Counted from the first letter of the stretch, positions 34,624-43,649 are shown. The stretch: 64,000 nt of DNA from Clostridiales bacterium (GCA_019422525.1 JAHZDE010000010.1:1-64000); one strand, 5' to 3'. Notes: generated by a model not told the origin, from the sequence alone. A program made the numbers and translations.

Positions 34624-35280
34624 TTACTTCCTTCCCTGATGGCAGCCATTCCCGCTGCCGCAGTCTTCGCCGTGATACCGGTATTGTGCACCTTCTCCGT
34701 CACAATTTCCACCGTTAGGGCAATTTTCACGATAAGGGCAGCTCACGGCAGCGTTCTGGGAAGACGTACTGTTGTCTGTCGTGCTGCCACCCCGGTACTG
34801 CGCGCCGTTTCCATCACAATCAGGCGTTCCATCACAGTTTCCACCATTGGGGCAGTTTTCATGATAAGGGCAACTTACTGTCGTACTCTGAGAAGAAGTC
34901 CCACTGTCTGTGGTGCTGCCGCCCCGATATTGGGTACCATTTCCATCACAATCGGGCGTTCCGTCACAGTTTCCATCGTTAGGGCAATCTTCGTGATAAG
35001 GGCAGCTCACTGTCGCGCTCTGAGAAGAAGTACTGCTGCTTGTCGTACTGCCACCCCGGTACTGTACACCATCTCCATCACAATCGGGCGTTCCGTCACA
35101 ATTTCCATCGTTAGGGCAATCTTCGTGATAAGGACAGCTTGCGGCTGTACTTTGAGAAGATGATGTCGCCGTATTTGCGGAAACCGGTGCAGCAAGAGTA
35201 CCACCATTCACTGCGGAAACCGTCAGGGCTCCTCCTGCCAAAACCATAGCGGCTAATGCAACCAATATCAACTTTTTCAT
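34624..35280 (-). CDS. Secreted cysteine-rich repeat protein
   Basis: A 218-residue exported protein with a signal peptide (MKKLILVALAAMVLAGGALTVS). It then carries four repeats of about 44 residues built on CPYHEDCPNDGNCDG-TPDCDGNG, each with three or four cysteines, one histidine and several acidic residues, joined by Ser-Thr linkers ending QYRGG. The last repeat is shortened and ends in a Cys/His-rich tail. I recognise no named family. Metal binding or disulfide-based extracellular sensing is inference. AGGAGG precedes the ATG by nine bases. It is first in the operon with an ECF sigma factor and its anti-sigma factor. Confidence 0.75.
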   Translation of the reverse strand: MKKLILVALAAMVLAGGALTVSAVNGGTLAAPVSANTATSSSQSTAASCPYHEDCPNDGNCDGTPDCDGDGVQYRGGSTTSSSTSSQSATVSCPYHEDCPNDGNCDGTPDCDGNGTQYRGGSTTDSGTSSQSTTVSCPYHENCPNGGNCDGTPDCDGNGAQYRGGSTTDNSTSSQNAAVSCPYRENCPNGGNCDGEGAQYRYHGEDCGSGNGCHQGRK

Positions 35281-35326
35281 CGTGCATACCTCCTGAATGT
35301 TCTTAGTTTTTGTGCTTCTATAAGTC

Positions 35327-35355
35327 CATACGTTTCAGGAAGGCAAATCCTTTCA
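35327..35355 (-). promoter_or_regulatory. ECF-type promoter of the Cys-repeat/sigma operon
   Basis: Minus-strand TGAAAG (35350-35355) and CGTATG (35327-35332) are 17 bases apart, close to the TGAAAC / CGTA pattern of Firmicute ECF sigma factors, about 45 bases before the first ATG. Supports autoregulation. Confidence 0.45.
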
Positions 35356-35375
35356 CGATTTTTAAAAAAATTTTT

Positions 35376-36041
35376 TTATTCTCCCTGCACCCAGTTTTCA
35401 ACATCTTCTATGAGTTCCAACACCTTAAACCGGACCTCATACCCCTCTCCCTGTACAATCTCCAGTTCTTCTCCAGTCAAAACGTCCTCCAACTGGGCGG
35501 AATCCTCCGAAGCTGGGATGCATAGAGACGGAAACAGCACACACCACCAGTTGTGCCCCTCTGCTTCTCCAATTTTAATTTGCAGCGCCTCATAGGTTCC
35601 CGCCGGAAGCGTCACATTCCCATAAACACGGGTGGAAAAAGCGGTGGGAGTCAGTTCCATGGTCACGGGGTAGTCATAGCCTCTTTTGGCCACTTCGTCC
35701 TGCGCAGCCTGTAAAAGCTGGGGCATGGCCTGCATAACCCGTTCTTCCGCTTCCTGCAAATCCGTCACGCCGTCCAGCAGGCCGGAACTTTCCTGTAAAA
35801 TCCGGTCCCGCACCTGTAGTTTCAGGGTCTGGTCTTCCTGGGAATCGGAATTTGCCAGCACATGCAGCCGTAACACCCGCTGGGATACGTCCTGGCATTG
35901 GGCGGCAAAGCCCGAAAAGCTGAAAAGAATTGCCAGAAAAAGCCCCACAGCCAGTGCCTTTTCCCAAAGCTTCCAACGATATTTTCTGTTGCGTGCCTGA
36001 CGGCGCTGCTCTGCATTTCGATAAGTATGAGATTGTTTCAC
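35376..36041 (-). CDS. spoIIR: Stage II sporulation protein R
   Basis: A secreted signalling protein, about 221 residues, made in the forespore to activate SpoIIGA and so pro-sigma-E in the mother cell. It has one N-terminal span (ALAVGLFLAILFSFSGFAA) and the family motifs LRLHVLANSDS, LKLQVRDRI and GHNWWCVLFPSLC. The GTG at 36041 sits eight bases after AAAGGATGG; an ATG four codons earlier would lie inside that site, so the start is uncertain by a few residues. A sigma-F/G-like promoter lies upstream. Confidence 0.93.
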   Translation of the reverse strand: MKQSHTYRNAEQRRQARNRKYRWKLWEKALAVGLFLAILFSFSGFAAQCQDVSQRVLRLHVLANSDSQEDQTLKLQVRDRILQESSGLLDGVTDLQEAEERVMQAMPQLLQAAQDEVAKRGYDYPVTMELTPTAFSTRVYGNVTLPAGTYEALQIKIGEAEGHNWWCVLFPSLCIPASEDSAQLEDVLTGEELEIVQGEGYEVRFKVLELIEDVENWVQGE

Positions 36042-36082
36042 CAAAAAAGCCATCCTTTCCAAATCCAAATATCGGTTGGAAA

Positions 36083-36111
36083 AAGTATGGCTCATTTTGG
36101 AAAAAATATAC
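36083..36111 (-). promoter_or_regulatory. Sigma-F/sigma-G-like promoter of spoIIR
   Basis: Minus-strand GTATA (36107-36111) and CATACTT (36083-36089) are 17 bases apart, close to the forespore-sigma pattern. In Bacillus spoIIR depends on sigma-F, which fits. Confidence 0.4.
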
Positions 36112-36143
36112 AACTGGCTCTAAAACTCCAAATGATTTTCCGA

Positions 36144-37001
36144 TTATAGAGACATTTCTCCCATGGGCGAAACCACCCAGGTGTCTCCCATCCGGCGGAT
36201 TTTTTCGCCCGCATTCCGGGCTTCTTCCTCCTGCCGGAACAGGCCGAATACCACCGAGCCGCTTCCGGTCATGCAGGCGCCCAGTGCGCCAAGCTGTTTC
36301 ATCCCGGTAGTAATTTCCCGGATTTCGGGAATATGCAAAATTTCCTGAAACCGGTTTCCTAAACATCCCGCCACCATTTCGAGCCGCCCGGTTTCCAGTG
36401 CCCGGAGCATGGCGGGAGTCTTTTCTGGAACCGCCGGAGAACTATCTGCCTGTCGAAACGCCTGAGGTGTACTGACCCCTATCGGGGGCTTGCAAAGCAA
36501 AATACTGCACCGGGGCAAAGGCGCTGCCGGTGTGAGCCGTTCTCCAATCCCTTCGGCCTTCATGGTTCCGCCGGTAATGCAGAAAGGAACGTCCGCCCCA
36601 ATCCGCGCTCCCAGTGCTCGAAGCTCCCGAGCGGTAAGCCTCGTTTGAAACGCGCGGTTTAATAGCCGTAGCGCAGCGGCTGCATCACTGCTGCCACCTC
36701 CCATTCCTGCCTGAGAAGGAGTCCGCTTGGTAACCGTGAAAGACACACCGTATGCAGAAATACCGCAGCTGTCAAAAAAAGCCCGGGCTGCTTTCCAAAC
36801 AATGTTGTCCGGCCCAGAAGGCGCCGCTTCACCGCAGTCCACCCGGATTCCGGGATTTTCCGGCTCCATCCGCAGGGTTACGTCGTCATGCAGGGATACC
36901 GACTGCATGACCATGGACAGGCTGTGATAGCCGTTTGGCAGCTTTCCCAGAATATCCAGTGTCAGATTGATTTTGGCATAGGCAGGTTCCGTCCATTCCA
37001 T
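36144..37001 (-). CDS. ispE: 4-diphosphocytidyl-2-C-methyl-D-erythritol kinase
   Basis: A 285-residue GHMP kinase of the non-mevalonate isoprenoid pathway, phosphorylating CDP-methylerythritol with ATP. It has the opening AYAKINLTLDI, the glycine-rich ATP loop PSQAGMGGGSSDAA and the C-terminal MTGSGSVVFGLF. AGGGGAG precedes the ATG. It is downstream of the DUF362 gene by 17 bases and may be in its operon. Confidence 0.95.
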   Translation of the reverse strand: MEWTEPAYAKINLTLDILGKLPNGYHSLSMVMQSVSLHDDVTLRMEPENPGIRVDCGEAAPSGPDNIVWKAARAFFDSCGISAYGVSFTVTKRTPSQAGMGGGSSDAAAALRLLNRAFQTRLTARELRALGARIGADVPFCITGGTMKAEGIGERLTPAAPLPRCSILLCKPPIGVSTPQAFRQADSSPAVPEKTPAMLRALETGRLEMVAGCLGNRFQEILHIPEIREITTGMKQLGALGACMTGSGSVVFGLFRQEEEARNAGEKIRRMGDTWVVSPMGEMSL

Positions 37002-37018
37002 TAGGCGTCTCTCCCCTT

Positions 37019-38158
37019 TTAAAAATTAAACAGCGAAAACCGTTTGATGTCGATGACGTGGGCCGGGCACATTTCATGGCAACAATAGCAGCGGATACAC
37101 CGGCTGTAATCGATGTGGGCTTTTTTCGGCTTTCCTTCCAGCGTGATGGTGTGCTGGGGGCAGCTTTCGGCACATTTGCCGCAGCCCACGCAAAAAGCGG
37201 TTTTGATTTTGGGATAAGGCGTAGCGATTTTGGTGGCTACCGGCTGCATAAACTTGGGAAGCCGCTCAATAAAATTACTGGTTTTAGATTCCGGCTGCAA
37301 AAAGTCATCGGCCAAAAACTCCTGCGGTTTGCTCATTGGGAAAGAAAGCTCCTCGATTGAGGAAGGACACAATCCCCGAGACGCCGCATCCCGAAGCATT
37401 AGAACGTCCATGGGCTCCATATTCATCATGGCAGCACAAGCCATATCCACCGCATAAGGGTTACGGCTGGACGCCAACACCCCCATAAACCGGGGATTCC
37501 CGCCGGTGGGGCCGTTACCCTCCATGGCGATGATACCGTCCACAAAGCTGACTGCCGGCTTGATGAGCTGGCACAAGTCCACCAGCATTTCATGAAAGGC
37601 CGGCTTGTCCGGAAACCGGCAGTGAAATTCCGGCTTCATCAATCCCGGCACCGTACCAAACAGATTTTTTACCGCACCGCTGAGCATGGTCATACAGTGA
37701 GATTTCATTTTTGCAATATCCACCACCAAATCTGCTTTGGCAATGGGTGTGATGATGGGAAACAGCCGGGAACGCTTTCCTTCGGGAAACTGCATCATCT
37801 GATGGGAGCAATCAAAATTTAAGGGAATCCCAAACTGCTGGGACATCTTATCATAACCGCAGGCTGCATAAATGCTTTTCAGCGCTGCCGGAGTGTACAA
37901 TCCACCTGGACTTTCAGCCACCAGCACCTCGGCTCCCAGTTCTCGCAGATGCACCGCCACTGCCGCCGTTACCAGCGGATGGGTGGCAATGCCGGAATCC
38001 GGGCCTGCCTTTACCACCAAATTTGGCTTAATCACCACATGCATACCCGGGCGAATCATTTTATCCATTTCCATAGCCTGGAACTGAGCAGCTACGGTTT
38101 CACACAATGTCTCCCAATCATATTCGGAACAAGAAGACAAACATACCGTATTTTCCAT
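37019..38158 (-). CDS. DUF362 protein with two 4Fe-4S sites
   Basis: A 379-residue protein. A DUF362 domain (about 40-290; VVIKPNLVVKAGPDSG, MKSHCMTMLSGAVKNLFGT) is followed by two ferredoxin-type motifs, CVGCGKCAESCP and CIRCYCCHEMCP (about 325-370). Members of this family are predicted redox proteins of unknown substrate. The stop of the upstream aminotransferase and this ATG overlap in TAATG, so translation is coupled. Confidence 0.85.
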   Translation of the reverse strand: MENTVCLSSCSEYDWETLCETVAAQFQAMEMDKMIRPGMHVVIKPNLVVKAGPDSGIATHPLVTAAVAVHLRELGAEVLVAESPGGLYTPAALKSIYAACGYDKMSQQFGIPLNFDCSHQMMQFPEGKRSRLFPIITPIAKADLVVDIAKMKSHCMTMLSGAVKNLFGTVPGLMKPEFHCRFPDKPAFHEMLVDLCQLIKPAVSFVDGIIAMEGNGPTGGNPRFMGVLASSRNPYAVDMACAAMMNMEPMDVLMLRDAASRGLCPSSIEELSFPMSKPQEFLADDFLQPESKTSNFIERLPKFMQPVATKIATPYPKIKTAFCVGCGKCAESCPQHTITLEGKPKKAHIDYSRCIRCYCCHEMCPAHVIDIKRFSLFNF

Positions 38159-39327
38159 TACAGCCGCTCCATAAACCGCTCAATCCGGCGAAGGGCCTCG
38201 GTGATGTGCTTGATAGAATAGGAATAGGAAATCCGGGCAAACCCTTCCCCACAGTCTCCAAAGGCCGTTCCCGGCACTACTGCCACATGCTCATCATACA
38301 GCAGCTTTTCGCAGAATTCTTCTGAACTCAGCCCGCTCTTTTTCAGGCTGGGGAACACATAGAAGGCCCCTTCCGGCTCAAAACAGGTAAGTCCCAGCCG
38401 ATTCAGTCCATCTACAATCAACCGGCGCCGCATATCATACTGGCTGCGCATATATTCAATATCCTCGTCCCCATTGCGAAGCGCTTCTATTGCCGCATAC
38501 TGGGCGGTAGTGGGGGCACTCATGATGGCATACTGGTGCAGCTTGGTCATGGGGGCAATAATTTCTTTCGGCCCCATGGCAAATCCCAAACGCCAACCAG
38601 TCATAGCAAACATTTTGGAAAAACCGTTTACGACAATAGTACGCTCCTTCATGCCGGGCAAGGAAGAAAAGCACACATGATGCTCCTTTCCATAGGTCAA
38701 CTCTCCGTAAATTTCATCGGAAAGCACCAGCAAATTATGCTCCCGCACCACCTCGGCAATGGCTTCCAGATGCTCCCGGCGCATCACCGCACCGGTGGGA
38801 TTGTTGGGATAAGGCAGGATGAGAAGCTTTGATTTGGGAGTGATTTTGCTTCGGAGCTCCTCGGCAGTCAGCCGGAACTGGTTTTCTGCTTTCGTCTCCA
38901 TAATCACCGGCACGCCCTTTGCCATCTGAGTCATGGGCACATAGCACACAAAACTGGGTTCGGGAATAAGCACTTCATCGCCAGGGTTAATCAGGGCACG
39001 GATGCACATGTCCAACGCCTCAGAACCGCCTACTGTTACCAGCACATCGGTTTTGGGTTCGTATTCCACCCCGTATTTCCGCTTCGTCCAGGCACACAGC
39101 TCTTCCCGCAGCTCTATAAATCCACGGTTAGGCGAATACCAGGTTTTTCCCTTTTCCAGCGTACGGATACCTTCTTGCCGCACATGATAGGGGGTTGAAA
39201 AATCCGGCTCTCCAATGCTCAGGGAAATCACGTTATCCATTTCGCTGGCAATATCAAAAAATCGGCGGATGCCGGAGGGTTTTATCTCTTGAACCTCTCG
39301 GTTCAAGAAAGACTGATACTCAATCAC
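38158..39327 (-). CDS. PLP-dependent class I/II aminotransferase
   Basis: A 389-residue fold-type I aminotransferase. The PLP lysine lies in NGFSKMFAMTGWRLGF and the cofactor-binding arginine region and the YPNNPTGAV motif are present, with SIGEPDFSTP near the start. The likely start is GTG at 39327, eight bases after AAGGGA. It overlaps the Lrp-type regulator upstream by eight bases and the DUF362 gene downstream by one, a tight three-gene operon. Substrate (aromatic amino acids or alanine, for example) is not determined. Confidence 0.9.
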   Translation of the reverse strand: MIEYQSFLNREVQEIKPSGIRRFFDIASEMDNVISLSIGEPDFSTPYHVRQEGIRTLEKGKTWYSPNRGFIELREELCAWTKRKYGVEYEPKTDVLVTVGGSEALDMCIRALINPGDEVLIPEPSFVCYVPMTQMAKGVPVIMETKAENQFRLTAEELRSKITPKSKLLILPYPNNPTGAVMRREHLEAIAEVVREHNLLVLSDEIYGELTYGKEHHVCFSSLPGMKERTIVVNGFSKMFAMTGWRLGFAMGPKEIIAPMTKLHQYAIMSAPTTAQYAAIEALRNGDEDIEYMRSQYDMRRRLIVDGLNRLGLTCFEPEGAFYVFPSLKKSGLSSEEFCEKLLYDEHVAVVPGTAFGDCGEGFARISYSYSIKHITEALRRIERFMERL

Positions 39328-39802
39328 TCCAACTGTCCCTTCTTTCGTCAGTTTCTTCGTCTACAAATGAGACGCCGCCTTCCTTATAGCGGGTCAGGAA
39401 AAAGTGGGTTGCCGTTGCCAGTACGCCGTCCAAAGGAGAAAGCCGGCGGGCTACAAACATGGCAATATCCTGCATACTCTTACCGCTGACGATAACTGCC
39501 AAATCAAATCCGCCGGACATCAGGCTTACGCTTTCCACTTCGCTGAATGCCATAATGCGGTTTGCAACCTCGTCAAAGCCACGGTTCCGTTGGGGGCTAA
39601 CCCTCAGCTCAATCAAGGCAGAAGCCCGATTTTCATCAGCTTTCTCCCAGTTAATCAGTGCCTGATAGCCTTTAATCACGCCTTTTTTCTCATAATCGGC
39701 AATGGCCTTTTCCACTTCTTCTTTCGTCGTATTCAGCATCACTGCCAGCTGTTCGCTGGAAGCCCGTGCATTTTCTTTTAAAAGCTGCAATAATCTTTCC
39801 AA
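39320..39802 (-). CDS. Lrp/AsnC-family transcriptional regulator
   Basis: A 161-residue regulator: helix-turn-helix in residues 1-55 (ENARASSEQLAVMLNTTKEEV) and an RAM/ACT-like ligand domain (about 65-145; ELRVSPQRNRGFDEVA, SGGFDLAVIVSGK). It starts at TTG 39802, eight bases after GGAGG; an upstream TTG overlaps the ribosome site. It leads the aminotransferase-DUF362 operon and probably controls it in response to an amino acid. Confidence 0.9.
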   Translation of the reverse strand: MERLLQLLKENARASSEQLAVMLNTTKEEVEKAIADYEKKGVIKGYQALINWEKADENRASALIELRVSPQRNRGFDEVANRIMAFSEVESVSLMSGGFDLAVIVSGKSMQDIAMFVARRLSPLDGVLATATHFFLTRYKEGGVSFVDEETDERRDSWSD

Positions 39803-39850
39803 AACTGACACCTCCAAATAAATTTACTGCAAATGCTCTGTTTTTTATTT

Positions 39851-40663
39851 TTATAACAGTGGAATTTGCTTGGGAATACGTTTTTCAAAAATAGTATAAT
39901 GGGTAAATCCTGCCTCTGCGGCAATCTTCATCCCTTCCCGGATTCCTGCACCTACGTCTTTTCGGCTGTGGGCATCTGAGCCTAACGTGACATATTCTCC
40001 ACCCAGTTCCCGGAAACGGCGTACTATGGAAAGCGGCGGCAGGGTTGTGCCGATTTTTTGCCGCAGGCCGGAAGTATTGATTTCCAGCGCCATCTTTTTT
40101 TCTGCCAAACGGCGAAGAATCTTGTCCACTTTGCCGTCCACTTTGGAAAAGTCAAAGGGAATTCTCGCTTCTCCAACAATATACCGCAGCGGATAGGTAA
40201 GGTGGGCAAGGGAGTCAAATTTTCCCCATTCCACCATTTCCAGTACCTCGTCCAGATACGTTTCCATCAGGAATTCCACATTCTCCTTTTGATAATCGAG
40301 AAAAAAGAAATCCTCTTTGCCACGGATATTATGGACGGAGCCCAGCACAAAGTCATAGGCGGCGCCACGCAAAATCTGCTCTGCCACGGCGCGGTCCTGC
40401 ATGGGCTGACCCAGTTCAATACCGGCATAAATCCGCAGGGCTCCATTCCAGCCGGAAGCGATCCTGCGAGTTTCGAGGTAGGATTGTCCCACAGACTCAT
40501 AATAGCCGTCTTTAAAATAATCGTTGCACTCACAGTGGTCTGTAATGGTAATGGCATACAAGCCCGCATCCTCAGCGGCCTGGCACATAGCGGCTACCGG
40601 CTCGTCACCGTCGGGAGAATGACAGGTGTGGGTGTGGCTGTCACAAATACAGGAAGTTTTCAC
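39851..40663 (-). CDS. PHP-domain histidinol-phosphatase family protein
   Basis: A 270-residue PHP-superfamily metal-dependent phosphoesterase of the HisJ/HisK type. It has DSHTHTCHSPDG (about 8-19), TITDHCE, GIELGQ, GSVHNI and a late GSDAHSRKDVG, which together supply the metal ligands. The GTG start follows GGGAGG. No other histidine genes are near, so the substrate may be another phosphate ester. The glycosyltransferase gene lies 15 bases upstream on the same strand. Confidence 0.85.
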   Translation of the reverse strand: MKTSCICDSHTHTCHSPDGDEPVAAMCQAAEDAGLYAITITDHCECNDYFKDGYYESVGQSYLETRRIASGWNGALRIYAGIELGQPMQDRAVAEQILRGAAYDFVLGSVHNIRGKEDFFFLDYQKENVEFLMETYLDEVLEMVEWGKFDSLAHLTYPLRYIVGEARIPFDFSKVDGKVDKILRRLAEKKMALEINTSGLRQKIGTTLPPLSIVRRFRELGGEYVTLGSDAHSRKDVGAGIREGMKIAAEAGFTHYTIFEKRIPKQIPLL

Positions 40664-40678
40664 GGCTGCATCCTCCCT

Positions 40679-41683
40679 TTAAAACTTGTTTTTGCGCACG
40701 AAAAGCCGGTGCAGATGATAATAACCCCGGCTGCAAATGGACAGAGGCAGGGTATCATAGGGTTTGGTATACATTCTGACCAGAGAAGCATCTTTCCGGC
40801 TTTCGGAAAAGCGCTTCATCGGGATATCCGCATAAGGGGAAATAGAGCGATAATAGCGGTAATACTGGCCGCCCCACACCTTACTGTCGGTAAACCAGGG
40901 CTTGTTGGGGAAAGAGCCGCCGATATAGTGGAGAATCACCACATTTTTTCTCGCCTGCTCATATTCCTCCACCGTGAAGGTGGGCTTTTCCGGACGGTTC
41001 AGGCCGGCTGTCCAGCGGTAAGCGCGGTCGCTGATGCCGGCGGGGAAATCATAGCGCAAGTCGAGATGCACCACGTCCTCCTCCGGAAATTCCAGATTCA
41101 GCAGCGTCTGGTCCGGAAAGCGGAACCGAGCCCCATCTCGACGCAGCCGCTCTTGCAGAACGGCGTCCATATGCCGGGCACGGTATTCCACAAGATTCAG
41201 CAGCAAAAAGCCCCCATTAAAATAAAATCGGCTCTGCCAGAAGGGGTCGTCCGGCGCCATGGAGAGAAATACCGGCACATCCAGCACCGCTCCTGCCAGC
41301 TTCCCTTCCAAATCCGTTTCCCACAGATTGCGCAGGGATGACAACACCACCATATCGCAATCAATCCACAACACCCGTTCAATGTCCGGGAAGATTTCTT
41401 CTGTAAATACATATAAATAAGCGTTGCAAGTCCCTTTCCAGCCCTGCGGGGCAAATTCTTTTTGAATCCGCTCTACATAACCGGTACAGTCAATAATATC
41501 AATTTGCCCTTTCGGATAGGGTTCCGCCGTTTTTTCCAGCCGGCGGCGGTTTTCCTCCGAAATGTTTTCGGCCAGGATATGTACGCACACATCGTCGTTT
41601 CGGTTGTTTTCAAAAACAGAAACGGCAGAAACTGCCGCATGGCTGCAATACCCGTCGTTGGTGACATAGCACACATGAATCAT
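40679..41683 (-). CDS. Glycosyltransferase family 8 protein
   Basis: A 334-residue retaining GT-A glycosyltransferase using a nucleotide sugar. It has the metal motif DCDMVV (LWIDCDMVV) near 105 and the family's closing motif HYIGGSFPNKPW. No signal peptide or span is visible. The ATG at 41683 has GGAGGA at seven bases, so an eight-codon upstream extension was rejected. The acceptor is unknown. Confidence 0.88.
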   Translation of the reverse strand: MIHVCYVTNDGYCSHAAVSAVSVFENNRNDDVCVHILAENISEENRRRLEKTAEPYPKGQIDIIDCTGYVERIQKEFAPQGWKGTCNAYLYVFTEEIFPDIERVLWIDCDMVVLSSLRNLWETDLEGKLAGAVLDVPVFLSMAPDDPFWQSRFYFNGGFLLLNLVEYRARHMDAVLQERLRRDGARFRFPDQTLLNLEFPEEDVVHLDLRYDFPAGISDRAYRWTAGLNRPEKPTFTVEEYEQARKNVVILHYIGGSFPNKPWFTDSKVWGGQYYRYYRSISPYADIPMKRFSESRKDASLVRMYTKPYDTLPLSICSRGYYHLHRLFVRKNKF

Positions 41684-41809
41684 CGGGATTCCTCCTGTCT
41701 TTGGCAATTTGCCTGTTGAGTATTCTCATATTTTATCACAGCTTGCCCATTCTGAAAAGAGCGCCAGGGCGATTTTTTTCTTTTCTCACAAAATCGGCGG
41801 CGGCAGGCC

Positions 41810-41838
41810 TTGACTTTTCTTCCGTTCTCGCTCATAAT
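41810..41838 (+). promoter_or_regulatory. Promoter of the ACT-UPF0210 operon
   Basis: TTGACT (41810-41815) and CATAAT (41833-41838) are 17 bases apart, about 30 bases before the ACT gene ATG. Confidence 0.7.
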
Positions 41839-41869
41839 TGAAGAACAATCTATTTGGAGGGATTTATCA

Positions 41870-42139
41870 ATGCGCGCTGTCATTACAGTTATCGGAAAAG
41901 ATATGGTCGGAATTTTGGCAAAGGTGTCTACAGTTTGTGCCGACAACGGCGTGAATGTGCTGGAAGTGACCCAGTCCATTTTGCAGGAAATGTTCGCCAT
42001 GATTATGATGGTCGATATTTCCGGCTGCACCATCCCCTTCAGTGAGCTTTCGGACAAGCTGGAAAAACTGGGGGGAGAAATGAATCTGAAAATCCATGTG
42101 ATGCACGAGGATATCTTCAATTCCATGCACCGGATTTGA
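41870..42139 (+). CDS. ACT domain protein (UPF0237)
   Basis: An 89-residue single ACT domain (AVITVIGKDMVGILAKVST ... VNVLEVTQSIL), a likely small-molecule sensor. The ATG has GGAGG nine bases upstream; a start 20 codons earlier would overlap the promoter. It is followed after 57 bases by the UPF0210 gene. The two families are regularly adjacent and are thought to act together, function unknown. Confidence 0.92.
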   Translation: MRAVITVIGKDMVGILAKVSTVCADNGVNVLEVTQSILQEMFAMIMMVDISGCTIPFSELSDKLEKLGGEMNLKIHVMHEDIFNSMHRI

Positions 42140-42196
42140 GCGGCTTTGCCTGCCCATTTCTTCGCCAATATTACATAACAGGAAGGCCGTGATTTC

Positions 42197-43555
42197 ATGC
42201 TCAACTCCCACGATATACTGGAAACGATCAATATGATTGACAACGAAAACCTGGACGTGAGAACTATCACCATGGGTATTTCGCTGCTGGACTGCATTGA
42301 CCCGGATGCAAACCGGGCCTGCGACAAAATTTATGACAAGATTTGCCGGTATGCTCAGAACCTGGTAAAAACCGGCGAGGACATCAGCAAGGAATATGGA
42401 ATCCCGATTATCAACAAGCGGATTTCCGTTACCCCCATTTCCATGATTGCCGGAGCCAACCCCGGTGTAAATCCGGTACGCTTTGCTTTGGCACTGGACC
42501 GGGCTGCCCAGACAGTGGGCGTTAACTTTATCGGCGGATATTCCGCACTGGTACACAAGGGTTTCAGCCCCGGAGACTATGCCCTGATTGAAAGTATTCC
42601 CGAGGCATTGAGCCGCACGGATTTTGTTTGCTCTTCTGTCAATATCGGTTCTACCAAGGCCGGCATTAACATGGACGCAGTGGCCAAAATGGGCGGCATC
42701 GTCCGCAAGGTGGCAGAGCTTACCGCTGACCGGGACTGCATCGGTGCGGCTAAGCTGGTGGTGTTCTGCAACGCTCCTGAAGATAATCCCTTTATGGCAG
42801 GCGCTTTCCACGGCACCGGCGAGCCCGACTGCGAAATTAACGTGGGCGTGTCTGGTCCGGGCGTTGTGCGGGCTGCATTGGCAAAGGCTGGCGACTGTGA
42901 TATTACGGCGATTGCCGACATTATCAAAAAGACCGCCTTTAAGGTAACAAGAATGGGCCAGCTGGTAGCACAGGAAGCTTCCCGCCGGCTGTGCGTCCCC
43001 TTTGGCATTGTGGACTTGTCTCTGGCTCCTACCCCGGCTATCGGAGACAGCGTGGCTTATATTCTGGAAGAGATGGGCCTGGAGTGCTGCGGTGCTCATG
43101 GTACCACGGCTGCACTGGCACTGCTCAACGATGCAGTGAAAAAGGGCGGCGTCATGGCATCCTCTCATGTTGGCGGCTTGTCCGGCGCGTTTATTCCGGT
43201 AACGGAAGATGCCGGGATGATTCATGCAGCTCAGTGCGGCGCATTGACTCTGACCAAATTGGAAGCTATGACAGCAGTATGCTCGGTGGGTCTTGATATG
43301 ATTGCGATTCCCGGCGACACTCCCAGCGAGGTGATTTCGGCTATTATCGCCGATGAAGCCGCCATCGGAATGGTGAACAGCAAGACCACAGCTGTGCGTG
43401 TGATTCCCGCTATCGGCAAAAAGGTTGGTGAAGAACTGAACTTTGGCGGCCTGCTGGGCGGCGGCCCTGTGATGGAGGTCAACCGCTACTCCCCCGCTAA
43501 GTTTATTGGCCGCGGCGGCCGGATTCCGGCGCCGATGCAGAGCCTTAAAAACTGA
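42197..43555 (+). CDS. UPF0210 (PFL-like) family protein
   Basis: A 452-residue protein of the UPF0210 family, distantly related in fold to pyruvate formate-lyase-type barrels. Conserved segments include RTITMGISLLDC, KRISVTPISMIAG, VGVSGPGVVRAAL and the terminal SPAKFIGRGGRIPAPMQSLKN. AGGAAGG lies upstream of the ATG. It is paired with the ACT protein and ends in a strong terminator. No reaction is established. Confidence 0.92.
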   Translation: MLNSHDILETINMIDNENLDVRTITMGISLLDCIDPDANRACDKIYDKICRYAQNLVKTGEDISKEYGIPIINKRISVTPISMIAGANPGVNPVRFALALDRAAQTVGVNFIGGYSALVHKGFSPGDYALIESIPEALSRTDFVCSSVNIGSTKAGINMDAVAKMGGIVRKVAELTADRDCIGAAKLVVFCNAPEDNPFMAGAFHGTGEPDCEINVGVSGPGVVRAALAKAGDCDITAIADIIKKTAFKVTRMGQLVAQEASRRLCVPFGIVDLSLAPTPAIGDSVAYILEEMGLECCGAHGTTAALALLNDAVKKGGVMASSHVGGLSGAFIPVTEDAGMIHAAQCGALTLTKLEAMTAVCSVGLDMIAIPGDTPSEVISAIIADEAAIGMVNSKTTAVRVIPAIGKKVGEELNFGGLLGGGPVMEVNRYSPAKFIGRGGRIPAPMQSLKN

Positions 43556-43572
43556 TTGCTCATATATTGGCA

Positions 43573-43631
43573 GAAAGCCGGTTCCTTTTTGGGCGGAAAA
43601 TGCTCAAAAAGGAACCGGCTTTCTCTTTTTT
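43573..43631 (+). terminator. Terminator of the ACT-UPF0210 operon
   Basis: GAAAGCCGGTTCCTTTTTG and its exact complement flank a 13-base loop; CTCTTTTTT follows. Confidence 0.92.
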
Positions 43632-43649
43632 CATGTAACAGTTCCCATG

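Noticed and set aside
31680..35180. CRISPR-like direct repeats
   Set aside because: The repeats encode SH3b domains and Cys-rich repeats in frame; there are no short identical repeats with unique spacers.
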